DNA from: CAIJZX01 sp043766165
GTDB lineage: Bacteria; Patescibacteriota; Patescibacteriia; SBBC01; CAIJZX01
Reading direction: 5' to 3'
Length of the DNA: 26,791 bases
Assembly (NCBI GenBank): GCA_043766165.1
Contig: JAYUIJ010000044.1
Location: 1-26,791, forward strand
The position numbers were made by a program, and so were the translations under genes. Under the pieces are notes generated by a model that saw only the letters and a program-made list of their open reading frames with translations, did not search any database and was not told the DNA's origin. Within the stretch, counting starts at the first letter, position 1. Every line of letters begins with the position of its first letter. Shown here piece after piece: positions 6,664 to 13,672 of the stretch.

Positions 6664-7071
6664 ATGGCCGCAGTTCTCGCGATTGATGTGGGTGATAAAA
6701 AAATTGGCTTAGCGGTCGGTGATACTGAAACACGGATGGCTTTTGCGCGGCCGCCGTTGTTGGTTGAAACATGGGACGAAGCCTGGGCGCCATTGCATGA
6801 ACTCCTACAACATGATCGCATTACGAGTATTGTTGTTGGCTGGCCCATGAACACCGACGGCACCGCCGGGCCGCAAACAGAACGAGTCCAGCAATTTGTC
6901 GACCATCTTCAGCAGATAGTTTCTATCCCGGTTCAAAAGCGCGATGAACGGATGTCATCTCAAGCCGTGCAACGTGAACAACAACAAGCTGGCCAGAAAT
7001 TAACGCGGGGACAAGAAGACAGTCTAGCGGCGCAGTTGTTACTGGAATCTTTTTTGAATGAACACCAATGA
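6664..7071 (+). CDS. ruvX: Putative Holliday junction resolvase RuvX/YqgF (pre-16S rRNA nuclease family)
   Basis: This 135-residue protein has the RNase H-like YqgF fold. Visible motifs are the N-terminal VLAIDVGDKKIGLAVGD with the first catalytic Asp, the central VVGWPMNTDGTAGPQTERV, the RDERMSS motif (the family DER motif) and the C-terminal GQEDSLAAQLLLESFL carrying the last acidic residue. Family members are implicated in processing of the 16S rRNA 5' end and annotated as Holliday junction resolvases. The gene starts four bases after map and overlaps the next gene by four bases (ATGA). Confidence 0.93.
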   Translation: MAAVLAIDVGDKKIGLAVGDTETRMAFARPPLLVETWDEAWAPLHELLQHDRITSIVVGWPMNTDGTAGPQTERVQQFVDHLQQIVSIPVQKRDERMSSQAVQREQQQAGQKLTRGQEDSLAAQLLLESFLNEHQ

Positions 7072-8168
7072 CCACGCCGCAAGTTATAGCTTTGACCGTT
7101 AGCGCGGCTGTTTCGTGCGCCTTGACGCCGCTGATGATTGTGATTGCCCGACGAACAAAAACAGTTGACGATCCATCAAGCGCGCCGAATCGTAAACGTC
7201 ACGCAAAATCTATTCCTTTGCTTGGCGGCTTGGCAATCATTCTAGCCACTTGGACTACCTGGGTGGTGTTATATTGGCAGGGAGCATGGACGGGGACTGA
7301 GTTGCCGCTAAAAAGCATCATTGGCCTTGGCGTCTGCGGTTTGATTATCGCTTTCGCCGGCGTGATTGATGACCGGCTGAACATTTCAGCCAAAAAACAA
7401 ATTTGGTGGGTGGTGGTGGCTGCGTTGATAGCGGTCGCGACCGGCATTGGGATTTCGTTTATCACTAACCCATTCGGTGGTTTCATCGACTTGACGCATC
7501 CACGATGGACGTTATTTTCTGTGCACGGTACAGCTTACCATCTGACATTGTGGGCTGATATTTTTACCGTGCTGTGGTTACTTGGTGCGACGTACACGAC
7601 GAAAGTACTTGATGGTCTTGATGGATTAGTGAGTGGCATTGGCGTGATTGGTTCGCTGATTATTTTTTTACTCACCCTTCGTCCAGAAGTCAGTCAAACC
7701 GCTGTTGGGCTGATCGCACTGAGTCTGACCGGCGCTGCGCTTGGGTTTCTCATCTGGAACTGGCATCCGGCTAAAATATTTTTAGGCGAAAGCGGATCAC
7801 TCTACATTGGTTTCCTGCTCGGCGCATTATCGATTATTTCCGGCGGGAAAATTGCCACCGCTTTATTAATTCTGGGTTTGCCGATTCTCGATTTACTGTG
7901 GGTCGTCATTCAGCGCTTGCGAGCTCACACCTCGCCGTTCACCAGTAGCGACCGCCTCCATTTACATTTTCGTTTACTTGACGCTGGATTTTCGATCCGA
8001 CAGAGTGTGACTATTATTTATTTGATTGTTATCTTGTTTGGACTGAGCACGTTGTCAGTTCACGGCCTACAAAAAATCGAAGCTTTAGCCGGGTTGCTGG
8101 TTGTGATGGTGCTTTTGATGTGGTGGATTGTCCGGCGAACCGGAAAGCAGGTAGCAAAGAAACAATGA
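7068..8168 (+). CDS. WecA/TagO-type undecaprenyl-phosphate glycosyl-1-phosphate transferase
   Basis: This 366-residue polytopic membrane protein (about ten hydrophobic segments) belongs to the MraY/WecA/TagO superfamily, which moves a sugar-1-phosphate from a UDP-sugar to undecaprenyl phosphate on the cytoplasmic side. It shows KRHAKSIPLLGGLAI with a preceding VDDP, the FAGVIDDRLNISAKKQI loop, TKVLDGLDGLVSG with the catalytic NxxN/D-type loop, FLGESGSLYIGFLLG and the late cytoplasmic motif DRLHLHFRLLDAGFS. The usual GDxGS aspartate is Glu here (GES). Homologues start polymers such as wall teichoic acid, O-antigen or S-layer glycans; the exact sugar cannot be told. It overlaps ruvX and the next gene by ATGA junctions. 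Confidence 0.9.
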   Translation: MTTPQVIALTVSAAVSCALTPLMIVIARRTKTVDDPSSAPNRKRHAKSIPLLGGLAIILATWTTWVVLYWQGAWTGTELPLKSIIGLGVCGLIIAFAGVIDDRLNISAKKQIWWVVVAALIAVATGIGISFITNPFGGFIDLTHPRWTLFSVHGTAYHLTLWADIFTVLWLLGATYTTKVLDGLDGLVSGIGVIGSLIIFLLTLRPEVSQTAVGLIALSLTGAALGFLIWNWHPAKIFLGESGSLYIGFLLGALSIISGGKIATALLILGLPILDLLWVVIQRLRAHTSPFTSSDRLHLHFRLLDAGFSIRQSVTIIYLIVILFGLSTLSVHGLQKIEALAGLLVVMVLLMWWIVRRTGKQVAKKQ

Positions 8169-8683
8169 AACACAACGCATCGTTACCGATAGGTTGGTTT
8201 ATCGGCTTAGTCGTCGCTTTTTTCTTAGTTATTATTTCTGTTTTCTGGCCGGTTGACCAGCATGCAGTCAGTGCCAATGTTGCAGCTACCGTCGAGGCTG
8301 CCGGCTACAGTCACGCTAAAATTTTATTTTCGGATACAAGCGTCAAAGTCCAAATCCCAACCACCTTGGCTAAACAAGAATTAGGTTTAGGTGGGCGAAC
8401 ATCGCTGTACGATAATCAAGGGATGTACTGGGTGTACGATAAACCTATCCGGCCAGCGTTTTGGATGAAGGGCATGCTGATTCCACTGGATTTCATTTGG
8501 CTACGATCCGGTCAGGTGACCCAAATAGTTTCCAACGTCGCGGCGCCGGCCGATCCAACCAGCACGAACGTACCACTGATCGAACCAGATCAACCCATCG
8601 ACGGTGTCCTCGAAGTTCCGGCCGGCTTTGCGCAGCGTCATGGGGTACAGGTGGGCGATGTGGTGAGCGTTGATTTGGAGTAA
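8165..8683 (+). CDS. DUF192 family membrane-anchored protein
   Basis: This 172-residue protein has one N-terminal hydrophobic segment (about residues 8-30, IGWFIGLVVAFFLVIISVFW), followed by a DUF192 domain on the outer face. Domain marks are KQELGLGGRTSLYDNQGMYW, the core AFWMKGMLIPLDFIWL, the VLEVPAGFAQRHGVQVGD segment and the final VVSVDL strand. The molecular function of DUF192 is not established. The start ATG 8165 overlaps the stop of the upstream transferase by four bases (ATGA), which is preferred to a longer start at 8120 inside that gene. No terminator with a T-tract is visible after it. Confidence 0.88.
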   Translation: MKHNASLPIGWFIGLVVAFFLVIISVFWPVDQHAVSANVAATVEAAGYSHAKILFSDTSVKVQIPTTLAKQELGLGGRTSLYDNQGMYWVYDKPIRPAFWMKGMLIPLDFIWLRSGQVTQIVSNVAAPADPTSTNVPLIEPDQPIDGVLEVPAGFAQRHGVQVGDVVSVDLE

Positions 8684-8736
8684 TTATTTTTCTTTATGTC
8701 ATCCCGACTGTAGGAGGGATCCGCCGCAATACTCCA

Positions 8737-8777
8737 CCCCTAACCCCTCCACTATGTAGTAGTGGAGGGGTTAGGGG
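8737..8777. repeat. Long perfect intergenic hairpin
   Basis: An 18-bp perfect inverted repeat (8737-8754 with 8760-8777, loop TGTAG) built on CCCCTAACCCCTCCACTA lies after the DUF192 gene. No T-tract follows on either strand, so it is not a standard intrinsic terminator. It sits beside GTCATCCCGACTGTAGGAGG (8698-8717), which resembles dispersed extragenic repeats in other bacteria. Similar C/T-rich, GGAGGG-containing hairpins occur at 20012-20033 and 21567-21585. Confidence 0.7.
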
Positions 8778-8834
8778 GGCGCGTAGCATGAATGGAGAAA
8801 ACACGAATCACAAACAAACCCGCATCAAACTAGA

Positions 8835-8882
8835 GAGCTAATCGACTAACGAGCTAACCGGCTAATGAGCTAAAGAGCTGCT
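8835..8882. repeat. Three tandem 16-nt repeats (GAGCTAA type)
   Basis: Three consecutive 16-nt units read GAGCTAATCGACTAAC, GAGCTAACCGGCTAAT and GAGCTAAAGAGCTGCT. Each unit carries two half-size CTAA motifs, so an 8-nt sub-period is also visible. The array ends just before the rplU promoter. The AGCT/AGCTA vocabulary also appears after secY (5167-5238). It is non-coding as far as I can see. Confidence 0.6.
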
Positions 8883-8889
8883 CATGTCC

Positions 8890-8918
8890 TTGACTAAAAA
8901 TCGCTATTTCGGTATACT
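8890..8918 (+). promoter_or_regulatory. sigma70-type promoter of rplU
   Basis: TTGACT (8890-8895), a 17-base spacer and TATACT (8913-8918) form a near-consensus promoter. The predicted start near 8925 leaves a leader of about 49 nt before rplU with no clear Shine-Dalgarno site. Confidence 0.8.
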
Positions 8919-8973
8919 GTCGAAGCCTTAAATAAGCACCCCCCTACCTACTACTTTTTACCTTCTACTGTCA

Positions 8974-9282
8974 ATGTACGCAGTCATCCGCACCGGCGGC
9001 AAACAATACTTGGTCACCGCTGACCAGACCATCACCATCGAAAAGCTTGATATTGAAGCCGGCAAACCGGTCTCGTTTGACGAAGTCTTGATGGTAGGCG
9101 AAACGGAAGCCGAGCTCGGCGCGCCGACATTGAAAACAGCTAAAGTGACTGGTACGGTTGTAACTCAGGAACGCACCGATAAAGTCATTGGCGTGAAGTT
9201 CCATAACAAAGTCCGCTACCACCGGAAATTCGGCCATCGTCAACAAGTGACAACCGTCAAAATTTCTAATATTACGGCCTAA
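8974..9282 (+). CDS. rplU: 50S ribosomal protein L21 (bL21)
   Basis: This 102-residue L21 binds 23S rRNA domain VI and contacts L20. Family marks are MYAVIRTGGKQYLVTADQTI at the N-terminus, LMVGETEAELGAP in the middle and the basic C-terminal VIGVKFHNKVRYHRKFGHRQ followed by TTVKIS. It has its own promoter (8890-8918). The usual neighbour rpmA (L27) does not follow; the next gene starts a family of surface proteins, so rplU stands alone here. Confidence 0.97.
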   Translation: MYAVIRTGGKQYLVTADQTITIEKLDIEAGKPVSFDEVLMVGETEAELGAPTLKTAKVTGTVVTQERTDKVIGVKFHNKVRYHRKFGHRQQVTTVKISNITA

Positions 9283-9323
9283 GGAAAATCACCTGTACAA
9301 TGGCCTTAAGGGCTGTTTTGTGG

Positions 9324-9329
9324 TATAGT
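9324..9329 (+). promoter_or_regulatory. -10 box upstream of the Asn/Thr-linker gene cluster
   Basis: TATAGT lies 34 bases before the first gene of the surface-protein cluster. No convincing -35 hexamer is at 17-18 bases. An A/T-rich stretch follows before the ATG. It probably drives the six-gene run, as the internal gaps are only 4-34 bases. Confidence 0.45.
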
Positions 9330-9362
9330 CATTGTAGGTAAAAAATAAATTTTATACACAAC

Positions 9363-10139
9363 ATGGACAATCCAAAAAAACAGGGCGCTAAGCAAGAGCA
9401 GCACCTCGTACCGGTCGTGACGGTTATTTTAGCAATCGCGGCTTTTGTCGCCATGTATGCGTTTTCGATTTGGCCGAACGACAGCGATACAGTAGTTAGC
9501 CCGCTCCTCATTCGCCATAAGAAAACGACGAACAGTAATGCAAATAAGAATGTGAACACAAACACGGCCGCGTCGAATAGTAATACTAATACCAGTAGTG
9601 TCGCGTCAAATACGAATACTGCGTCGACCGCTGACGTGATTAAGGATTGGAAGACGTATACGAACGATTCACTTGTAAGTATAAGATACCCAAAAAGCTA
9701 CTCGCTAGAAAACAATACAGAAGTGAATAGGCGAGGCAGTTACGAAGTAAAAAATATTACCCCTCAAGGCTCAAAACCATACTTACAAGAAGTCCAATTC
9801 TTTACTCGGGAATCTATTGATCAGTTTAATAAAAAGTGTGCCAAACTCTCAGACCCATGTTTCTTTGGAGACTATCCAACCGTTGAAAGATACGATGGAT
9901 TAGATTCGGCTCGGAAAAAAAATACAACGTATCAAGGGTACGTGCCGCTAAATCTTGGTGATAGGGTATACATGGTTAAAAATATCAAGAATTCAGGTGA
10001 GGGAGGATTCATTCGTGAGTACAATACTTTTATTGGCACGACTATGGTCACGATTTGGGGTTATTTGAGTTCAGAAACACAAAATACCACCATTGACAAT
10101 TTAATTAAAGCCTGGACAATCAGTTACGCAGGTTATTAA
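9363..10139 (+). CDS. Membrane-anchored protein with Asn/Thr linker and one WKTYT domain (A)
   Basis: This 258-residue protein has a charged N-terminus, one hydrophobic segment (about 16-36), a low-complexity Asn/Ser/Thr linker (about 55-89, NTN motifs) and a single exported domain starting with DWKTYTND at residue 95. The domain opening (WKTYTN followed by an aromatic-rich strand and YP) recurs in the following genes. In overall pattern it resembles PsbP/DcrB-like (Mog1/PsbP fold) domains, but that is a guess without a profile search. It is the most divergent of the set and ends in AWTISYAGY rather than the FTFTK ending of its neighbours. A paralogue-like tail remnant follows its stop at 10146-10169. 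Confidence 0.8.
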   Translation: MDNPKKQGAKQEQHLVPVVTVILAIAAFVAMYAFSIWPNDSDTVVSPLLIRHKKTTNSNANKNVNTNTAASNSNTNTSSVASNTNTASTADVIKDWKTYTNDSLVSIRYPKSYSLENNTEVNRRGSYEVKNITPQGSKPYLQEVQFFTRESIDQFNKKCAKLSDPCFFGDYPTVERYDGLDSARKKNTTYQGYVPLNLGDRVYMVKNIKNSGEGGFIREYNTFIGTTMVTIWGYLSSETQNTTIDNLIKAWTISYAGY

Positions 10140-10145
10140 ATCTTC

Positions 10146-10169
10146 TCGAACTTCACCTTCACGAAATAA
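10146..10169 (+). pseudogene. Orphan C-terminal remnant of a paralogous gene
   Basis: Seven bases after the stop of the previous gene, eight codons read S-N-F-T-F-T-K-stop. This is the ending of the downstream paralogues (STFTFTK at 13661, SFTFTK at 12484, TFSFTK at 11382), including the flanking TTCACGAAATAAT string. It looks like the tail of a paralogue left behind when the upstream gene body was replaced or deleted by recombination. Confidence 0.65.
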
Positions 10170-10173
10170 TCTT

Positions 10174-11382
10174 ATGTCTATGCGCAAAGGTATTGCCTAC
10201 ATTCCTATCCTAGTCATGATTGGAGCAGTTGTCTTGGCCGGGTTTGTTACTTACCTCAATTTCACAACGCCAAAAGGAAAAGTTGGCGGGGATGTTGCTG
10301 TCACAACAAATACAAATACATATGCTAATACCAATACAGTCGCGAACACAAATACTGTAACCGCGGTAAATACAAACGCATCGACGAATACGAATACAGC
10401 GGTGGATGAGACGAAGGGATGGAAGACATATACCAGTACCGAAAATTATTTCCAAATAAAATATCCGCCAGAATGGAAAACTGAGAAGCCATTGAATGGC
10501 ACAGGAGTCATTGCACTCTATAGAATAAGCACCACTCAAACCTACCCTGATCCGAAGAAACCGCTGGACGGGTACATTACCATCGACAAGGTGGCGAATA
10601 CCGATAATCTATCACTACAACAAATCTTTGATAAGAAACATCAGGAATGTGTGGCCCGACCGGATAACGAATTAGGATGCCCAGGTGCGTCAAAAGCTTC
10701 AGCCTATTCATCGATTACGGTCCACGGTGCAAACGGATTGAAGGGCGATGGTGGTGCAATATTACCGGGTATTGCGACATATTTTCTTCGAGACGGATAT
10801 TACTTAAGTGTTCTCGGCACGAACTATAATCTAAATAATACATACGACTTCAATACGGCATATGATCAAATTCTTTCAACGTTAATAATTTCGGACTCTA
10901 CTGCCAATTGGAAGACGTATACGAATACGCAAGCTGGATATTCGATAAAATATCCAAAAACATGGGGCGTATTACCAGTTGCTAGCAATGATTTAGAGGG
11001 TAAGCTAACGACCTTTGTCCAGTTTACAGATAATAATGATAAAGATGGTACTTTGGTAATTTCCACGCAAAATTCCCCAGTTCTCTTCCAAGATGGTAAA
11101 TGGAATACCAGCGCCGGTACTATTACCTCAGTCGGAGGTCGCAGCGTCACGTCAACCGTGTATTCACCTGATATGTCAACGACCTGGGCAGTTACGCCGA
11201 CGCCAGTAATGAAAATCATTTTTTCACAAGAACCTGCTGGCTGGAAAAATAAAATATCAGCCGTCGATGTTAATGGTTCAGCGTATATCTCCAATAATGG
11301 TGACATTCAATTACGCAGCGGCACAGCTGGCACGTTTGAGGTATTGCAACAAATGTTAACTACCTTCTCCTTCACGAAATAA
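10174..11382 (+). CDS. Membrane-anchored protein with Asn/Thr linker and two WKTYT domains (B)
   Basis: This 402-residue protein has one TM segment (about 9-30, PILVMIGAVVLAGFVTYLNF), a TPKGKVGGDVAV spacer, an Asn-Thr linker (about 45-75, e.g. TNTNTYANTNTVANTNT), then two tandem domains opening at W83 (GWKTYTSTENYFQIKYPPEW) and W246 (NWKTYTNTQAGYSIKYPKTW). It is probably anchored in the cytoplasmic membrane and displayed outside. The first domain has two Cys residues in CVARPDNELGCPG. Its N-terminal third is close to C and D at DNA level, so this is a recent duplication. The next gene follows through TAATACTATG. Function unknown. Confidence 0.82.
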   Translation: MSMRKGIAYIPILVMIGAVVLAGFVTYLNFTTPKGKVGGDVAVTTNTNTYANTNTVANTNTVTAVNTNASTNTNTAVDETKGWKTYTSTENYFQIKYPPEWKTEKPLNGTGVIALYRISTTQTYPDPKKPLDGYITIDKVANTDNLSLQQIFDKKHQECVARPDNELGCPGASKASAYSSITVHGANGLKGDGGAILPGIATYFLRDGYYLSVLGTNYNLNNTYDFNTAYDQILSTLIISDSTANWKTYTNTQAGYSIKYPKTWGVLPVASNDLEGKLTTFVQFTDNNDKDGTLVISTQNSPVLFQDGKWNTSAGTITSVGGRSVTSTVYSPDMSTTWAVTPTPVMKIIFSQEPAGWKNKISAVDVNGSAYISNNGDIQLRSGTAGTFEVLQQMLTTFSFTK

Positions 11383-11386
11383 TACT

Positions 11387-12484
11387 ATGACTACACGCCA
11401 AGGCATTACCTCAAAACCAATCCTGATTATGATCGCGGCGGTTGTGTTAGCTGGGTTTGTGACCTACTTAAATTTCACCACGCCAAAAGGAAAAGTTGAC
11501 GGTGATGTTGCTGTCACAGCGAATGCAAATACCTATGTTAATGCGAATACGGCTGCGAACGCAAATACTGTGGTGGCGGTAAACACCAACGCATCGACGA
11601 ATACGAATACAACGGTGGATGCTACGCAGGGGTGGAAGGCGTACAACAATACAACTTATAATTTTTCTTTTAAGTACCCTAGCGAACTTAAGATTACGGC
11701 GCCGTGTGGCACAACTGGCAGTTTAGTTACTTATTGCGGAGACATAGGCGGAACAATTACTTTTTTTGTTCACCCGTCTACAGACATCGTCGCGGCGGGG
11801 TGGTTTAGTGCGTCTACTGTAGATAGCGATACAACTAGTACCATTCAAGGAAAATCATGGCGGATAGTAAAAGTGACTCGTGATAGCGACAAGCGAACAA
11901 GCGCCACAGCAATTACAGTAGTTGGTAATCGATCATATTCCTTCTTTGTGACCTATCAAGGGAGTGATGATGTAAAACTTAGTTTGCTTAATAATATTAC
12001 CTCAACTTTTTCAACATCTGATGCCACCGCCGATTGGAAGACGTATACGAATTTAACATATGGGTTTAGTTTTAAATATCCAAAGGAATGGAGTGTTATT
12101 GAAAATAATATACAAAAAACAAAGCGAGAGGCGCATCCTGCCGATAACTTGTTGATAGGAATGAAATCCGGAAATGGCAACCAACCAAGTATGCAACTCT
12201 ACGTTGATCCAGAAGGATGGGGAACAGGATCAGCGTATAAGGTCATGAGTATTAAGCATACAGCTCAAGGCCTGATTATCGCATCAGAAGAAACTACCGA
12301 CCTTACAAAGATAGGTGAATTCAATATCGGCCAAAATTACTCTGTGCGAATGGCTGAGTCTGATACCACTTCTAGTGCGCCAGATTTTTTTGCTACTTTT
12401 GGCTCAACCACAATAGGTAGCACTGACCCATCATTTGACGATCTGGTTAAAAATATCATACAGTCGTTCACTTTCACGAAATAA
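11387..12484 (+). CDS. Membrane-anchored protein with Asn/Thr linker and two WKTYT domains (C)
   Basis: This 365-residue paralogue of B and D has the same N-terminus (TM about 11-30), an Asn-Ala/Asn-Thr linker (about 44-76, with NANT variants) and domains opening at W83 (GWKAYNNTTYNFSFKYPSEL) and W217 (DWKTYTNLTYGFSFKYPKEW). A Cys pair (PCGTTGSLVTYCGD) lies in the first domain. The second-domain junction GCC-GAT-TGG is the uninterrupted form of the site that carries a 21-nt palindromic insertion in gene D. It is linked to both neighbours by TAATACTATG junctions. Function unknown; surface display is inferred. Confidence 0.82.
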   Translation: MTTRQGITSKPILIMIAAVVLAGFVTYLNFTTPKGKVDGDVAVTANANTYVNANTAANANTVVAVNTNASTNTNTTVDATQGWKAYNNTTYNFSFKYPSELKITAPCGTTGSLVTYCGDIGGTITFFVHPSTDIVAAGWFSASTVDSDTTSTIQGKSWRIVKVTRDSDKRTSATAITVVGNRSYSFFVTYQGSDDVKLSLLNNITSTFSTSDATADWKTYTNLTYGFSFKYPKEWSVIENNIQKTKREAHPADNLLIGMKSGNGNQPSMQLYVDPEGWGTGSAYKVMSIKHTAQGLIIASEETTDLTKIGEFNIGQNYSVRMAESDTTSSAPDFFATFGSTTIGSTDPSFDDLVKNIIQSFTFTK

Positions 12485-12488
12485 TACT

Positions 12489-13661
12489 ATGACCACTCGC
12501 CAAGGCATTGCTTCAAAACCAATTCTGATCATGATCGCGGCAGTTGTCTTAGCTGGCTTTGTCACCTATCTCAATTTCACCACGCCGAAAGGGAAAGTTG
12601 GTAATGACACAAATGTTACTGCAAATACCAGCGCGTATGTTAATGCGAATACAACTGCGAACACAAATACTGTAGCAGCGGTGAATACTAATGTATCGAC
12701 CAACACGAACACAGCTACCGATGCGACGAAGGGGTGGAAGACGTATGCCAATACTACGCTAGGAATTACCCTCAAACATCCGAGCTCGTGGTATCCGCAT
12801 GAGCAAACCAATACGACAATCTTCTTGAAAACGGCCGAGTTGCCAACACTCGGTGCGACAGAAGGGTATGCTTATGGCACACAGTTCTCCGTTCATAAAA
12901 ACAGTCTGAACGAAATAAAAGATGGCGTCAAAACAAAAGAACAATTTCTCAAAGAAGTCGTGGGCACAAAAGACCTTGATGGCAATATAATTGTCCAAGA
13001 GAACGTAAAGCGTAATGGGCTGGATATGATAAGAGTAGCAGCGAATGCTTATGGGTCGGATGGCAAAGTATTATCCTACTATGTTTTTGATGGTAAAAAC
13101 GTGTATACCCTAAGTAACTACCCATACAACGCAACATCTGAAGATTCTAAAGTATTCGAAAGTGTTGTAACTACATTTGCCGTTACCGACCCGACCGCCG
13201 ACCTGTCTGCCGGACAGGCAGGTTGGAAGACGTATACGAATACGAAGTATGGATTCAGTTTCAAATATCCGAATGATTCATGGACACTTTCCGAATCAAA
13301 GCAGCCTTATGGTTCAGCGAGTTACGACAGTGTTGGGTTTACTAAAAAAGTGACTCCTACAACCCCGTCTGGTACTAACGTAGTGAGTAAGTTTATTATC
13401 ACCATGTTCCCTCGAAATGAGTCTGAAAGCGCGCTATCTGCTTATCAGCAAGCCGTAGCAATTGATCTCAGTACAACTACCAAGAGCACGATAAAAATAG
13501 CTGGTATTGAAGGAACGAAAGTTACGGGCATTCCAGCTTTTGTTTCGTATAATGGATCCTTTATCGCCAAAGGTAGTTTTGCTTTTGAGATTGATCAAGG
13601 AAATGGGCTGAGTGATGAGCAGTACACTCAAATCCTTTCCACCTTCACCTTCACGAAATAA
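12489..13661 (+). CDS. Membrane-anchored protein with Asn/Thr linker and two WKTYT domains (D)
   Basis: This 390-residue paralogue starts at ATG 12489 (MTTRQGIASKPILIMIAAVV), matching the start of C; a longer in-frame start at 12435 would run into C and is rejected. It has a TM segment at about 11-30, an Asn-Thr linker at about 44-76, domain 1 from W83 (GWKTYANTTLGITLKHPSSW) and domain 2 from W246 (GWKTYTNTKYGFSFKYPNDS). Seven extra residues, LSAGQAG (239-245), precede domain 2 and come from an in-frame palindromic DNA insertion. It ends STFTFTK. Function unknown. Confidence 0.82.
   Translation: MTTRQGIASKPILIMIAAVVLAGFVTYLNFTTPKGKVGNDTNVTANTSAYVNANTTANTNTVAAVNTNVSTNTNTATDATKGWKTYANTTLGITLKHPSSWYPHEQTNTTIFLKTAELPTLGATEGYAYGTQFSVHKNSLNEIKDGVKTKEQFLKEVVGTKDLDGNIIVQENVKRNGLDMIRVAANAYGSDGKVLSYYVFDGKNVYTLSNYPYNATSEDSKVFESVVTTFAVTDPTADLSAGQAGWKTYTNTKYGFSFKYPNDSWTLSESKQPYGSASYDSVGFTKKVTPTTPSGTNVVSKFIITMFPRNESESALSAYQQAVAIDLSTTTKSTIKIAGIEGTKVTGIPAFVSYNGSFIAKGSFAFEIDQGNGLSDEQYTQILSTFTFTK
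13202..13222. repeat. 21-nt palindromic in-frame insertion in gene D
   Basis: Compared with the paralogous junction in gene C (GCCGA-TTGGAAGACG at about 12030), gene D has exactly 21 extra bases between GCCGA and TTGGAAGACG. They form a near-palindrome centred on TGCCGG with arms CCTGTC/GACAGG. The insertion is in frame and adds LSAGQAG. It resembles small palindromic elements that invade coding regions, such as the in-frame palindromic elements of Rickettsia, but no family assignment is made. Confidence 0.75.
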
Positions 13662-13672
13662 TCCGTACGCCT

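Noticed and set aside
9291..9318. Possible rplU terminator around CCTTAAGG
   Set aside because: The stem is very short and the T-tract is interrupted, so it is not supported as a terminator.
12407..12416. CCACAATAGG inside gene C, resembling the E1-E3 arm core
   Set aside because: It is within a coding region, has no partner arm and no flanking TATG, so it is most likely chance.
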